Assembly: GCA_949878425.1 (NCBI GenBank)
Contig: CATLAL010000013.1
Span: 1-64,000, forward strand
Length of the DNA: 64,000 nt
DNA from: an uncultured Oscillospiraceae bacterium
GTDB lineage: Bacteria > Bacillota > Clostridia > Oscillospirales > Oscillospiraceae
Direction: 5' to 3'
Shown here: piece by piece, positions 16,313 to 24,716 of the stretch
Numbering within the stretch: position 1 is the first letter of the stretch
Layout of the letters: each line of letters begins with the position of its first letter
Notes under the pieces: model-generated
What the model was told of the DNA's origin: nothing
What the model saw: only the letters and a program-made list of their open reading frames with translations
Databases searched by the model: none
Made by a program: the position numbers and the translations under genes

Positions 16313-16480
16313 TGCCGGGAATTTTGTAGCCTGCTATATCATACGATTCCTTAAGAAAACGTATCATACGATTCTCCGGTTAAAAGTATACAAACGTTAT
16401 CGGGCAAAAATCTAGGAATAGCAGCGGCTTTAGGCTTGCATTAAAGTTCTTTTTGATACTTTTTCTTTCAAGAAAAAGTA
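16313..16480. other. AT-rich region 3' of pfk
   Basis: It contains a near-direct repeat TATCATACGATTC (two copies, about 16337-16375) and the hairpin GATACTTTTT...AAAAAGTATC (about 16455-16482) just past the pfk stop. The latter, with its flanks, is repeated at 35248-35288. No gene is visible. Confidence 0.5.
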
Positions 16481-17554
16481 TCAGTCGCCGAAGCTGATGC
16501 CCAGCAGCTTCGCCTCCTTTACGATGGAGGCCTCCGGGTCCACGGCCTTCAGCTTGCCGGCCACGTCCTCCAGGGGGACCTTGACGATCTCCCGATTCCG
16601 GTAGCCCACCATGAAGCCGTACTCCCCCTTCAGGATCAGCTTGCCGGCCTCGCTGCCCAGGCGGCTGGCAAACACCCGGTCGTAGGGGCAGGGCGCGCCG
16701 CCCCGCTGGGTGTGGCCGGGGACCGTCACCCGCACGTCGAAGCCGCTCTTCTCCCGGAGCCGCTCCGCGATCTCATAGGACACGGAGGGATATTTGGATT
16801 TCTCCAGCTTCTTTTTGTACTCCTTTTTGCTGAGGGCCGCGTCCTCCTTGGAGATAGCGCCCTCCGCCACGGCCAGGATGGTGAAACGGCCGCCGCTGTC
16901 GTGGCGGGACCTGATCTTTTTGGCGATCTTGTCAATGTCGTAGGGGATCTCCGGGATGAGGATGATATCCGCGCCGCCGGCCATACCCGCGTTCAGGGTC
17001 AGCCAGCCCACCTTGTGGCCCATCACCTCCACGATAAAGACCCGCCCGTGGGAGGCGGCGGTGGTGTGGATGCGGTCGATGGCGTCCGTGGCCACGTCCA
17101 CCGCGCTCTGGAAGCCGAAGGTCATGTCCGTGCCCCAGAGGTCGTTGTCGATGGTCTTGGGCAGGGTGACCACGTTGAGCCCCTCCTGGCGCAGCAGGTT
17201 GGCGGTCTTGTGCGTACCGTTGCCCCCCAGGATCACCAGGCAGTCCAGCTGGAGCTTGTAGTAGGTCTGCTTCATCGCAGCCACCTTGTCCACGCCGTCC
17301 GGCCCGGGAATCTGGATGGTCTTAAAGGGCGTCCGGCTGCTGCCCAAAAAGGTGCCGCCCTTGGTAAGGATTCCGGTGAAATCCCCGTAGGTCAGCAGAC
17401 GGAACCTCCCGTAGATCAGGCCCTGATAGCCGTCCTGAAAGCCGTAGATCTCCACGTCCTCCTTGGCGTTGAAGAGCGCCTTGGCCACGCCCCGCATGGC
17501 CGGGTTCAGGGCCTGGCAGTCCCCTCCGCTGGTCAGCATACCAACTCGTTTCAT
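16481..17554 (-). CDS. 6-phosphofructokinase (phosphoryl donor uncertain)
   Basis: The 357-residue PFK-family enzyme phosphorylates fructose 6-phosphate in glycolysis. It shows MLTSGGDCQALNPAMRG at the N-terminus, the active-site box LPKTIDNDLWGTD near residue 130, and PGHTQRGGAPCPYDR. The nucleotide loop reads GGNGTHKTA, where ATP enzymes usually have GGDGS and pyrophosphate enzymes GGDDS/T. PKTIDND is typical of pyrophosphate and mixed-specificity groups, while the Gly in GGNGT is ATP-like. I therefore leave the donor open. A strong GGAGGAG site and a consensus promoter (17619-17647) precede the gene. Confidence 0.9.
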   Translation of the reverse strand: MKRVGMLTSGGDCQALNPAMRGVAKALFNAKEDVEIYGFQDGYQGLIYGRFRLLTYGDFTGILTKGGTFLGSSRTPFKTIQIPGPDGVDKVAAMKQTYYKLQLDCLVILGGNGTHKTANLLRQEGLNVVTLPKTIDNDLWGTDMTFGFQSAVDVATDAIDRIHTTAASHGRVFIVEVMGHKVGWLTLNAGMAGGADIILIPEIPYDIDKIAKKIRSRHDSGGRFTILAVAEGAISKEDAALSKKEYKKKLEKSKYPSVSYEIAERLREKSGFDVRVTVPGHTQRGGAPCPYDRVFASRLGSEAGKLILKGEYGFMVGYRNREIVKVPLEDVAGKLKAVDPEASIVKEAKLLGISFGD

Positions 17555-17618
17555 GATTGCTCCTCCTTTTATCTTGCGGGTCCCTGCCTGGGATCCGCGT
17601 TTTTTGAGGCCTTCTTAT

Positions 17619-17647
17619 ATTATATAACATTTTCCCCCGATGTACAA
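17619..17647 (-). promoter_or_regulatory. Promoter of pfk
   Basis: TTGTAC, a 17-base spacer and TATAAT on the reverse strand, about 65 bases upstream of the start. Confidence 0.75.
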
Positions 17648-17924
17648 GCGAAAAGCGCGGCCTTGCGGAAATCCGTCCGCCCTGCCCCGCTTCCCCGGAC
17701 CGTGTCAGGCGCTTCGCTCTTTTCTTTCAAAAAATTACCGCCTTTGCCGCTGGCATATTCGGCGGCGGACTGCAAATGATAGGGTTGCGACAGGGGCGGA
17801 GAAAAAAGTATCCGCTTCGCGGCACAGCGCAAAACAGAAAAGGCCCGGAGCGGAGGCTTCGCCCCAGACCTTCTCTGCACTGCGCGGGACGCCGTCGCAA
17901 TATTTGGAGAAGGAGAAAAGGAAA

Positions 17925-18119
17925 ATGTCTAAGAAGAACAATCGTATCAACGTCCCCGAGGCCCGCGAGGCCATGGACAAGTTCAAGATGGAGGCTGCCA
18001 GCGAGGTGGGCGTGAACCTCAAGGAGGGCTACAACGGCGATATCAGCGCCCGTGAGGCCGGCTCCGTGGGCGGCCAGATGGTCAAGAAGATGATCGAGTC
18101 CTACGAGAAGAGCCTGTAA
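17925..18119 (+). CDS. Alpha/beta-type small acid-soluble spore protein
   Basis: The 64-residue protein shows the SASP pattern: ARE-AMDKFKMEAASEVGV (GPR protease site region), then NLKEGYNGDISAREAGSVGG and QMVKKMIE. Such proteins coat and protect DNA in the forespore and are degraded at germination. AGGAGAAAAGG precedes the ATG. It is monocistronic with a strong terminator directly after. No clear sigma-G promoter could be picked by eye. Confidence 0.93.
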   Translation: MSKKNNRINVPEAREAMDKFKMEAASEVGVNLKEGYNGDISAREAGSVGGQMVKKMIESYEKSL

Positions 18120-18135
18120 CTCCTCCCTGGACAGG

Positions 18136-18169
18136 AACCGGGGGCCGGCATAGCCGGCCCCCGGTTTGT
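18136..18169 (+). terminator. Terminator of the SASP gene
   Basis: AACCGGGGGCCGGC pairs perfectly with GCCGGCCCCCGGTT around a 3-base loop and is followed by TTTG. Confidence 0.85.
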
Positions 18170-18171
18170 AT

Positions 18172-18360
18172 GTCCAAAAAGCGGCTGCGCCGCTTTTTGG
18201 AGTTAGGGCAGCCTGTGGCTGCCCAGGACCGGGCCGAGCTCGGCCCGTAAAGTGCTTTTTTGACGTGCACGCCGCCAAAAAAGTGATCAAATTTTATTTG
18301 CGTCTGGGAGCGCAAACTCCCGTGGGCCGGCTATGCCGGCTTAGGGCCGGGGCGGCCAAA
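18172..18360. repeat. Array of consecutive perfect hairpins
   Basis: About 190 non-coding bases contain, in order: CCAAAAAGCGGC/GCCGCTTTTTGG (12 bp), GGGCAGCC/GGCTGCCC, the self-complementary GGGCCGAGCTCGGCCC, CTTTTTTG/CAAAAAAG, GGGAG/CTCCC, and CCGGC/GCCGG. Such density is far beyond chance for intergenic DNA. It could be a structured RNA, a multi-terminator, or a repeat-element relic. I cannot match a known RNA family. Confidence 0.5.
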
Positions 18361-18444
18361 GGCCGTCTAACGCCTCGAGCTCCCCCTCAAGCCTCCAGGA
18401 GAAACAATACATCCCGCTTAGAGAATACTTTTTCGCGTTCGCTC

Positions 18445-19404
18445 TTATGCGATGCAGGTCAAAAACACGTATCCGCCGTAGACCGCCAGCAGCAAGATCC
18501 CCTGCCACCGGTGAAACTTCCCCGTGACCATGGTGGGAACCAGGGCGATGGTCCCCACCAGCAGGCAGGCCGGGAGATCCAGGGCGGAGGAGCCGGCCGC
18601 GATAGGCAGGGGCTTTCCGGGCACCAGGGAGCTCAGGGGCAGAATGAGGGTCAGGTCAATGATGTTGGCCCCCAGAATGTTGCCCACGGAGAGGGAGGAC
18701 TGCTTCTTGATGATGGCGGTAAGGGTGGTAATGAGCTCCGGCAGGGAGGTCCCCACGGCGATCACCGTCACGCCGATCACTCGCTCGGAGATGCCCGCCA
18801 GCCGGGCCAGCTCGCTGCCGTTGTCCACCAGCAGGTCCGCGCCCCATACGATCCCCACCGTGCCGACGGCAAATTTCAGAAGGTTCATGACTAGGACCTT
18901 TTTCTCAACCGAAATTTTCCCGGCCCTGCCGCCGCCCTCGGCCCGCAGGGCGTGGACAGCGGAGGAGACGTTCTCCCACAGGAAGGCGGCGAATACCGCT
19001 ATGAGCACCAGGGAGATGGCCAGCCCCACCTGGCCCATCAGGCCCGAGACCACCACCAGGGCGGAGGCTGCCAGCATCAGCACCGCTTTGGCCAGGTAGT
19101 CCCGCCGCCGGATGACGCCGGGCATGCAGATGAGGGAGATGGCCATGATGAGGCCCAGATTGGCGGTAACGCTGCCCACGGCGTTGCCAATGGCCATATC
19201 CACCTTGCCCTGGGCCGCAGCCATGACGGATACCAGCATCTCCGGCAGGGTGGTGGCCAGGCTCACGATAGTGGCGCCGATGATCAGCTTGGGAATGCCG
19301 CTGACCTCGGCCATCCAGGCGGCGGCGTCCACAAAGAGGTCCCCGCCCTTCACGATGAACACAATGCCCAGAAGGAAAAGCGCGATGATGAGAGTCAGTT
19401 CCAT
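18445..19404 (-). CDS. Calcium/sodium antiporter family cation exchanger
   Basis: The 319-residue CaCA-family membrane protein has two inverted alpha-repeats, each with the ion-coordinating motif: IGATIVSLATTLPEMLVSV near residue 45 and IGVTVIAVGTSLPELITTL near 220. About ten membrane helices are visible. The ATG at 19404 is preferred to 19419 because GAGGAAC is well placed. The leader carries a consensus promoter, a yybP-ykoY-type riboswitch and a terminator. This suggests control by manganese and export of Mn2+ or Ca2+. Family is sure, substrate inferred. Confidence 0.92.
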   Translation of the reverse strand: MELTLIIALFLLGIVFIVKGGDLFVDAAAWMAEVSGIPKLIIGATIVSLATTLPEMLVSVMAAAQGKVDMAIGNAVGSVTANLGLIMAISLICMPGVIRRRDYLAKAVLMLAASALVVVSGLMGQVGLAISLVLIAVFAAFLWENVSSAVHALRAEGGGRAGKISVEKKVLVMNLLKFAVGTVGIVWGADLLVDNGSELARLAGISERVIGVTVIAVGTSLPELITTLTAIIKKQSSLSVGNILGANIIDLTLILPLSSLVPGKPLPIAAGSSALDLPACLLVGTIALVPTMVTGKFHRWQGILLLAVYGGYVFLTCIA

Positions 19405-19454
19405 GGTTTTGTTCCTCATTTCTTTTTTGATATTGAGTTGACGCTGACCATAGA

Positions 19455-19492
19455 AAAGGCCCGGTACAGCCTGTCAGCCATACCGGACTCCA
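19455..19492 (-). terminator. Attenuator hairpin behind the riboswitch
   Basis: On the reverse strand, CCGGTATGG...TGTACCGG arms are followed by GCCTTTTC. The placement between aptamer and start codon fits a regulated terminator. Confidence 0.6.
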
Positions 19493-19494
19493 GA

Positions 19495-19612
19495 AAAAGA
19501 GACCTATGTATAACTGACCGCTATACATGAGTCTCGTCATTTAAGACAAGCCAGACCAAAAGGCCGAGGTTGTTGACTTGCCACGCCAAAGCGCCTACTA
19601 CTCCCTCATGGA
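19495..19612 (-). promoter_or_regulatory. yybP-ykoY (manganese) riboswitch
   Basis: The reverse strand shows the family signature GAGGGAGTAG, a short hairpin (GGCGCTTTGGCGT), the CAAG...CTTG helix enclosing AACAACCTCGGCC, and the conserved ATGACGAGAC element. The last leads into a TGTATA/TATACA stem closed by GAGAC/GTCTC. This order matches known yybP-ykoY RNAs, which bind Mn2+ and control cation exporters. The downstream gene is of the expected kind. Confidence 0.8.
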
Positions 19613-19630
19613 CATTTTCTACTCTTCCCT

Positions 19631-19659
19631 ATTATACGAAAATCTTCCTGGATTGTCAA
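19631..19659 (-). promoter_or_regulatory. Promoter of the riboswitch-exchanger transcript
   Basis: TTGACA, a 17-base spacer and TATAAT: full consensus on the reverse strand, with the aptamer starting about 20 bases downstream. Confidence 0.9.
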
Positions 19660-19686
19660 TGGGGTTTTCCACACCTTAGCGCGGTA

Positions 19687-21816
19687 TTAGCGGCCCACAA
19701 AAATCATCACGCTCCGGGGCCGGATGGTGAAGCCGCCGCCCACCTGGCGGCGGGGGAGTGGGATCTCCTCCCAGGTGTCCACCACCAGCTCCCAGCACAT
19801 GGAGGAGGGCAGGCTGGGCAGCGTCACCACCAGCTCCTCCCAGTAGGCGTTGGAGGCCACGTAGACCAGCTGAGGTCCCGTAGACCGCTCCCACCCGGAG
19901 AAGAGGACGCCCACATAGCGCTCGTGGTCGTAGAAGGTCTCGCCGTGCCAGGGCTCCACGCCGTGGAAGCTGATATCCGGCAGGCCGCAGGCCCCGTCGC
20001 TGACATTGGAGCGCAGCACCCGGTGGTCCTTGCGAAACTGGATCATCCACTGGAAGAACTGGAACATATCCTGGTTCTGCTCCAGCCGGTTCCAGTCCAG
20101 CCAGGAGATGATGTTGTCCTGGCAGTAGGCGTTATTGTTGCCGAACTGGGTGTTGCAGAACTCGTCCCCGGCCAGGAACATGGGGATGCCCCGGCTGCAC
20201 ATCAGCAGGGCGAAGGCGTTGCGGACCATTCGCCGACGCAGGGCGTTGATCCGGGGGTCGTCCGTCTCCCCCTCCACGCCGCAGTTCCAGCTGTTGTTGT
20301 CATTGGCGCCGTCGGTGTTGTTCCAGCCGTTGCGCAGGTTGTGCTTTTCGTTGTAGCAGAAGAGGTCCCAGAGGGTGAAGCCGTCGTGGCAGGTGAGGAA
20401 GTTCACGGAGGCATTTTTCCGGCTGGTGGGCTCGTAGATATCCTGGGAGCCCACCATGCGCAATGCGGCGGCCTGGGCCAGGCCCGCGTCCCCCTTCAGA
20501 TACCGGCGCATATCGTCCCGGTAGCGCCCGTTCCACTCCGCCCACCGGTTCCAGGCGGGGAAGGAGCCCACCTGGTAGAGCCCGCCGGCGTCCCAGGCCT
20601 CGGCGATGAGCTTCACGTCCCCCAGAATGGGGTCAAAGGCCATAGCCTGGAGGAGGGGGGGCTTAATCATGGGGGAACCGTCCTCGTTGCGGCCCAGGAT
20701 GGAGGCCAGATCGAACCGGAAGCCGTCCACCCGGTAGGTGGTCACCCAGTAGCGCAGGCAGTCCATAATCATCTGGTGGACAATGGGGTGGTTGCAGTTG
20801 AGGGTGTTTCCGCAGCCGCTGAAATTGTAGTACTTCCCGTCCGGGGTGAGCAGATAGTAGATGTTGTTGTCAAGCCCCTTGAAGGAGAAGAAAGGCCCCA
20901 TCTCGTTGCCCTCGGCGGTGTGGTTGAACACCACGTCCAGATAGACCTCAATGCCCTCCCGGTGGAGGGCCCAGATGAGCTTTTTCAGCTCGTTGCCCTC
21001 CCGGTTGAACTCGCTGCCGGCGGTGTAGCTGGTGTTGGGGGCGAAGAAGCAGACCGTGCTGTAGCCCCAGTAGTTGCAGAGCTCCTGGCCGTCCACCACT
21101 CGGTAGTCCTGCATCTCGTCAAACTCAAAGATGGGCATGAGCTCCACTGCGTTGACGCCCAGCTTCTTCAGGTAGGGCAGCTTCTCCATGAGTCCGGCGA
21201 AGGTGCCCGGATGTTTCACGCCGGAGGAGGCGTCCTTGGTAAAGCCCCGGACGTGGAGCTCGTAGATGATGAGGTCCTCCATGGGGATGAGGGGCCGGGC
21301 CATGCTGCCCCAGTCGAAGTCGTCCCGGACCACCCGGGCCTTGTAGTGCTGCCCCTTGGGGGAGGTGGTCCCCCACCGGCTCTGGCCGGTGACGGCCTTG
21401 GCGTAGGGGTCCAGCAGGTACTTGCTGCGGTCAAAGAGCAGCCCCTTCTCCGGCTCGTAGGGCCCGTCCACCCGATAGGCGTACTCAAACTCCTGGATGT
21501 CCAGCTTGAATACGATCATGGAGTACACATTGCCGATACGGTAGCTCTCCGGAAAGGGGAGCACGGCGTAGGGCTCCTGGGCCTGACGCTTGAAGAGCAG
21601 AAGCTCCACGGCCTCCGCCCCGTGGGAATAGACGGTGAAGTTAACCCCGCCGGGAATGGCGGTGGCCCCGTTGATCTCGTAGAAGCCGGGCCGCACGTCA
21701 AAGCCGTCAATCGTGTCCATGGGAATCAGGTGGATGGCCCGGGGCAGAGCCAGCTGGGGCACATTGCCCTCCTCCACCAGGGGCTCCTGGGGCAGAACAC
21801 TCTTTTCGTTGTCCAT
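19687..21816 (-). CDS. glgX: Glycogen debranching enzyme (GlgX/isoamylase type)
   Basis: The 709-residue GH13 enzyme hydrolyses alpha-1,6 branches in glycogen or starch. An N-terminal CBM48-type domain (about 50-150) precedes the barrel, with catalytic boxes VVFNHTAEGNE, DGFRFDLASILG (nucleophile Asp), LIAEAWDAGG (acid Glu) and FLTCHDGFTLWD (third Asp). The length fits GlgX/TreX. A GGAGGAG site precedes the ATG at 21816. It stands alone between the cation exchanger and the ZIP gene. Confidence 0.93.
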   Translation of the reverse strand: MDNEKSVLPQEPLVEEGNVPQLALPRAIHLIPMDTIDGFDVRPGFYEINGATAIPGGVNFTVYSHGAEAVELLLFKRQAQEPYAVLPFPESYRIGNVYSMIVFKLDIQEFEYAYRVDGPYEPEKGLLFDRSKYLLDPYAKAVTGQSRWGTTSPKGQHYKARVVRDDFDWGSMARPLIPMEDLIIYELHVRGFTKDASSGVKHPGTFAGLMEKLPYLKKLGVNAVELMPIFEFDEMQDYRVVDGQELCNYWGYSTVCFFAPNTSYTAGSEFNREGNELKKLIWALHREGIEVYLDVVFNHTAEGNEMGPFFSFKGLDNNIYYLLTPDGKYYNFSGCGNTLNCNHPIVHQMIMDCLRYWVTTYRVDGFRFDLASILGRNEDGSPMIKPPLLQAMAFDPILGDVKLIAEAWDAGGLYQVGSFPAWNRWAEWNGRYRDDMRRYLKGDAGLAQAAALRMVGSQDIYEPTSRKNASVNFLTCHDGFTLWDLFCYNEKHNLRNGWNNTDGANDNNSWNCGVEGETDDPRINALRRRMVRNAFALLMCSRGIPMFLAGDEFCNTQFGNNNAYCQDNIISWLDWNRLEQNQDMFQFFQWMIQFRKDHRVLRSNVSDGACGLPDISFHGVEPWHGETFYDHERYVGVLFSGWERSTGPQLVYVASNAYWEELVVTLPSLPSSMCWELVVDTWEEIPLPRRQVGGGFTIRPRSVMIFVGR

Positions 21817-21859
21817 AAAACTCCTCCTTCTTCGCCGCCCTCCAGCGCAAACTGCTATA

Positions 21860-21932
21860 CAGAGAAAGGCGACAGCCTTTCGACTAAAATTTTCTTTTGA
21901 TTCGTTTCTTTTTTAAAAAAGAATGTATGCCG
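21860..21932. repeat. Short repeat and hairpins 3' of the ZIP gene
   Basis: GCTATACAGAGAAAGGCGAC then AGCCTTTCGA recurs, with few changes, at 35114-35143. The AAAGGC/GCCTTT hairpin and the TTCTTTTTTAAAAAAGAA palindrome near 21905-21922 could terminate the leftward ZIP transcript. Confidence 0.45.
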
Positions 21933-21935
21933 TCC

Positions 21936-22781
21936 TCAATGCCCGTGGCTGAAGATGAGGGCCATGCCCAGCAGGAGGCCCAGCATCGTGGCCAGGCCGC
22001 TGAGCTTATGCTGCCAGAGATGCTCCGCCTCCGGCAGCAGCTCCCCAAAGACCACGTACAGCATAGCGCCGGCGGCGAAGCTGAGGGATACGCTCAGCAG
22101 CAGGGGGTTCATGGTGCCCAGGGAGTAGCCCAGCAGGGCGCCCAGTATGGTAGGCAGTCCGCTGAGGGCGGCCACGCCCACCGCGCCGGCAGGCGTTGAG
22201 CCGCCGGTCAGCAAAGGCGCGGCAATGGACATGCCCTCTGGAATATTGTGCAGGCCGATAATCAGCGCTGCCAGTGCTCCGGCATGCCACTGGAAAGCCC
22301 CCTGGGCGCTTCCCGCGAAGGTTGCGCCGATGGCCATGCCTACCGGCATATTATGCAGCGCTACGGCCGCCGCCAGCACCAGTCCCGCCGTGTGGAGCGT
22401 GTGGTGGCCGCAGGCGCACATCTCGCCGTTGTCGCGGCCGTGGTCATGGCTCTGGTGGCCGTGGCCATGCTCATGGCCGTGGGGCTGAGCGCCGCCGTGG
22501 CTGTGGTGGGAGCGCTTATCGATCCAGCAGTTGAGCAGGTAGGTAAGGAGAAAGCCGATCAGAATCCAGCAGAGCACAGGGAGGATACCCCCCTCCTCCG
22601 CCGCATCCGCGACCAAGTCAAAGCAGACCACGCTGAGCATGACGCCGGAGGTGAACCGCAGCAGCAGGCTTACGGCCCGGTCCGAAGGGCTGTGGACCGC
22701 CGCCGCCAGACTGCCCCCCAGAGCTAATCCCCCCACGCCTGTCAACGCGGTAATCAGAAAAATACGCAGATAGATCCCCAT
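21936..22781 (-). CDS. ZIP family metal transporter
   Basis: The 281-residue protein has eight predicted helices and the two ZIP signatures HNMPVGMAIG near residue 150 and HNIPEGMSIA near 185. A histidine-rich cytosolic loop (HSHGGAQPHGHEHGHGHQSH) lies between helices 3 and 4. ZIP proteins bring zinc or other divalent metals into the cytoplasm. The start at 22781 matches the mature N-terminus (MGIYLRIFLI) and has AAGGAGCG upstream; the longer frame lacks support. Confidence 0.9.
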   Translation of the reverse strand: MGIYLRIFLITALTGVGGLALGGSLAAAVHSPSDRAVSLLLRFTSGVMLSVVCFDLVADAAEEGGILPVLCWILIGFLLTYLLNCWIDKRSHHSHGGAQPHGHEHGHGHQSHDHGRDNGEMCACGHHTLHTAGLVLAAAVALHNMPVGMAIGATFAGSAQGAFQWHAGALAALIIGLHNIPEGMSIAAPLLTGGSTPAGAVGVAALSGLPTILGALLGYSLGTMNPLLLSVSLSFAAGAMLYVVFGELLPEAEHLWQHKLSGLATMLGLLLGMALIFSHGH

Positions 22782-22969
22782 AGGAACGCTCCTTAATCTT
22801 GTCTTAGGGTTACTAGTATATCCCAGCAGAGCCGGAAAATCAAGCCTGGAGTGGGACAAAAGTCACGCCGGCGAGTTTTATATATATCGAAACCGGACAG
22901 CTGGGGATGGAGTCCGGCTATCCAGTTTAATCAAAGCAGGGGGCGAAAAGGGACCTGTCGAATCCCGCC

Positions 22970-22998
22970 TTGACTTTACTGGAATAATAGGGTAAAAT
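22970..22998 (+). promoter_or_regulatory. Promoter before the zinc-ribbon pseudogene
   Basis: TTGACT, a 17-base spacer and TAAAAT lie 60 bases before the ATG at 23059. Confidence 0.65.
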
Positions 22999-23058
22999 AA
23001 TATATCCAAGCTGTGGCGCATATTTTTTAGATAGACAGAAAAAGAGAGGAAAGAGAAC

Positions 23059-23617
23059 ATGTTCTGTAGTTCCTGCGGCAAAGAGATTGAGGCGGGCTCT
23101 CTGTTCTGTGAGCACTGCGGTGCAAAGCAGGAGCCTGTACCTCCGATGGTTCCTCCGTTTTCCTATGCGCCGGATATCCCGCCCCAACCCATTGCGCAGC
23201 CCCAGCCGGCCGTTGGCACAGCCGCGCCGCCTGTGGTGTCCGCCGCCCCCAGAAAGCCTATGTCCAAAGGAGCAAAGGCAGCGATTGGCCTTATCATCGC
23301 GGCGGCGGCGCTGTTTTTTTGCGCCAAGGCCATTCTGACCTATCTGAACGATCCGAATAAGGTCATCAAATAGCTTTCTGGAGGCGATCCGCAGCAGTGA
23401 CAGTGAGGCTTTTCAGGAGGCGGTAACTCTCACAGACAGCGAAGAGGTCTATTTCGAGTACTGCGAGGCCGGAATCGAGACCAACTATGAGACAGTGGAG
23501 CTCCGGGAGATCTATATTGACGGCTCCCCCTATACTGGCAATCTCAGTGAGCTGGAGCCCTACTGGGGCCTTCTATCCGTCTCCTACAACCTGAGCGTTC
23601 TGGAGAAGCTTAGTTGA
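23059..23617 (+). pseudogene. Zinc-ribbon membrane protein (TcaA/YvbJ-like), frameshifted
   Basis: The frame starts with a double CxxC zinc ribbon (MFCSSCGKEIEAG...FCEHCG), a Pro-rich linker and one membrane helix (AAIGLIIAAAALFFCAKAIL), then reads NDPNKVIK and a stop at 23371. Shifting by one base continues seamlessly as SFLEAIRSSDSEAFQEAVT and on to EPYWGLLSVSYNLSVLEKLS, with a stop at 23617. That layout resembles TcaA/YvbJ-type envelope proteins. One extra base around 23371-23374 therefore breaks the gene, which is also short for the family. Confidence 0.7.
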
Positions 23618-23732
23618 ATGCGTATCCCCGCCGGACCGTGCGCCGGCATGAATAAGAAGCTGCATCGCAGAGCTGCCCGCTCCGCTGATTGGCACAGCTT
23701 CTGAAAAGATGAGAAAAGAGAGGTAACTTCCA

Positions 23733-24716
23733 ATGGCATTCTGTAAATACTGTGGTACGCAGTTGGCGGAGGGGCAGACCTGCGCCTGCCCCCAGGCCCA
23801 GGCCGCTGCCCAGGCGGCACAGCAGCCTCCCCAGCAGCCCCAGTGGACCGGTCAGCAGCCTCCCCAGCAGCCTCCCCAGCAGCCCACGCAGCAGCAGTGG
23901 GAGGCCCAGCAGCAGGCCGCCGCCCAGGCGGCAGCCCGGCAGCAGCAGTGGGCCGCCGCCCAGGCTAAGGCGGTCAATGCGGCCAAGAGCGTCAGGCCCT
24001 ATCTCGGCGAGTATTTCTCCAGCCCCTCCCAGGCCATCCGCAACGTGATTCAAAGGGACCACCTCTCTCTGGCGGTCTCCCTGACCATCATCCGGGCTCT
24101 GGCGCTGTTTCTGGCGCTGTACCGGCTGACGCAGGGCTTGGTTGACTGGATGGTTGCCCTGTCCGGCGGTCTGACCAGCGGCATTAAGATCTCTGTTCCC
24201 ATCCTCAGCTTCCTGCTCTACGGCTCGCTGATGGCCCTGGCCTGCATGGCCCTCTTTATCCTGCTGGTGTTCCTGATGGTCAAGCTCCAGCACGGGACTG
24301 CCTCGCTCCGCGCGGTCTATGAGGCCAGCGCCGCCAACGGCATCCTGACCAGCATGCTGCTGCTGGCGGCCTGCCTGATATCCTTTGTGTCCCTGCGCTA
24401 CTGCCTGCTGGTCCTCTTTATGTCCTGCATTGTGTGGATGATTTCCGGCGTGCTGACGGCGCAGATCCTGTGCCCCCAGGACAGCTTTCTGAAATTCTGG
24501 CTGGTGTACATCGCGGGCGCGGTTATTGTCCTGGTCATTGGCTCCTATGTGGTTTATCCCCTGCTGATTAAGGCCATAGGCGACATCTCGGTTACAAGCA
24601 CCGCCTGGGGCGAAGCTACCACCGAGTACTTCCGCGACAATATGGGCGATCTTCCCACGAGCCTCTCCGACCTGCTCTCCGCGCTGGGGCGGGAGATGAG
24701 CGGACTCCTTTCCTGA
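23733..24716 (+). CDS. Zinc-ribbon, Q/P-rich linker, multi-helix membrane protein
   Basis: The 327-residue protein begins with a single zinc-ribbon half (FCKYCGTQL...CAC), followed by a Gln/Pro/Ala-rich linker (residues 25-85) and five or six membrane helices up to about residue 285. A short soluble tail follows. It resembles the zinc-ribbon membrane proteins of unknown function common in Oscillospiraceae (YIP1/DUF6574-like), but I cannot name the family with certainty. AGAGGTAAC precedes the ATG. It follows a related broken zinc-ribbon gene and has its own terminator. Confidence 0.75.
   Translation: MAFCKYCGTQLAEGQTCACPQAQAAAQAAQQPPQQPQWTGQQPPQQPPQQPTQQQWEAQQQAAAQAAARQQQWAAAQAKAVNAAKSVRPYLGEYFSSPSQAIRNVIQRDHLSLAVSLTIIRALALFLALYRLTQGLVDWMVALSGGLTSGIKISVPILSFLLYGSLMALACMALFILLVFLMVKLQHGTASLRAVYEASAANGILTSMLLLAACLISFVSLRYCLLVLFMSCIVWMISGVLTAQILCPQDSFLKFWLVYIAGAVIVLVIGSYVVYPLLIKAIGDISVTSTAWGEATTEYFRDNMGDLPTSLSDLLSALGREMSGLLS

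Noticed and set aside
19570..21900. 776-codon forward frame opposite glgX
   Set aside because: Shadow of the GH13 debranching gene on the other strand; no ribosome site and no recognisable domain.
23830..23960. CAGCAG-type repeat tract
   Set aside because: It encodes the Gln/Pro-rich linker of the zinc-ribbon membrane protein and is in frame throughout, so it is not an independent repeat element.
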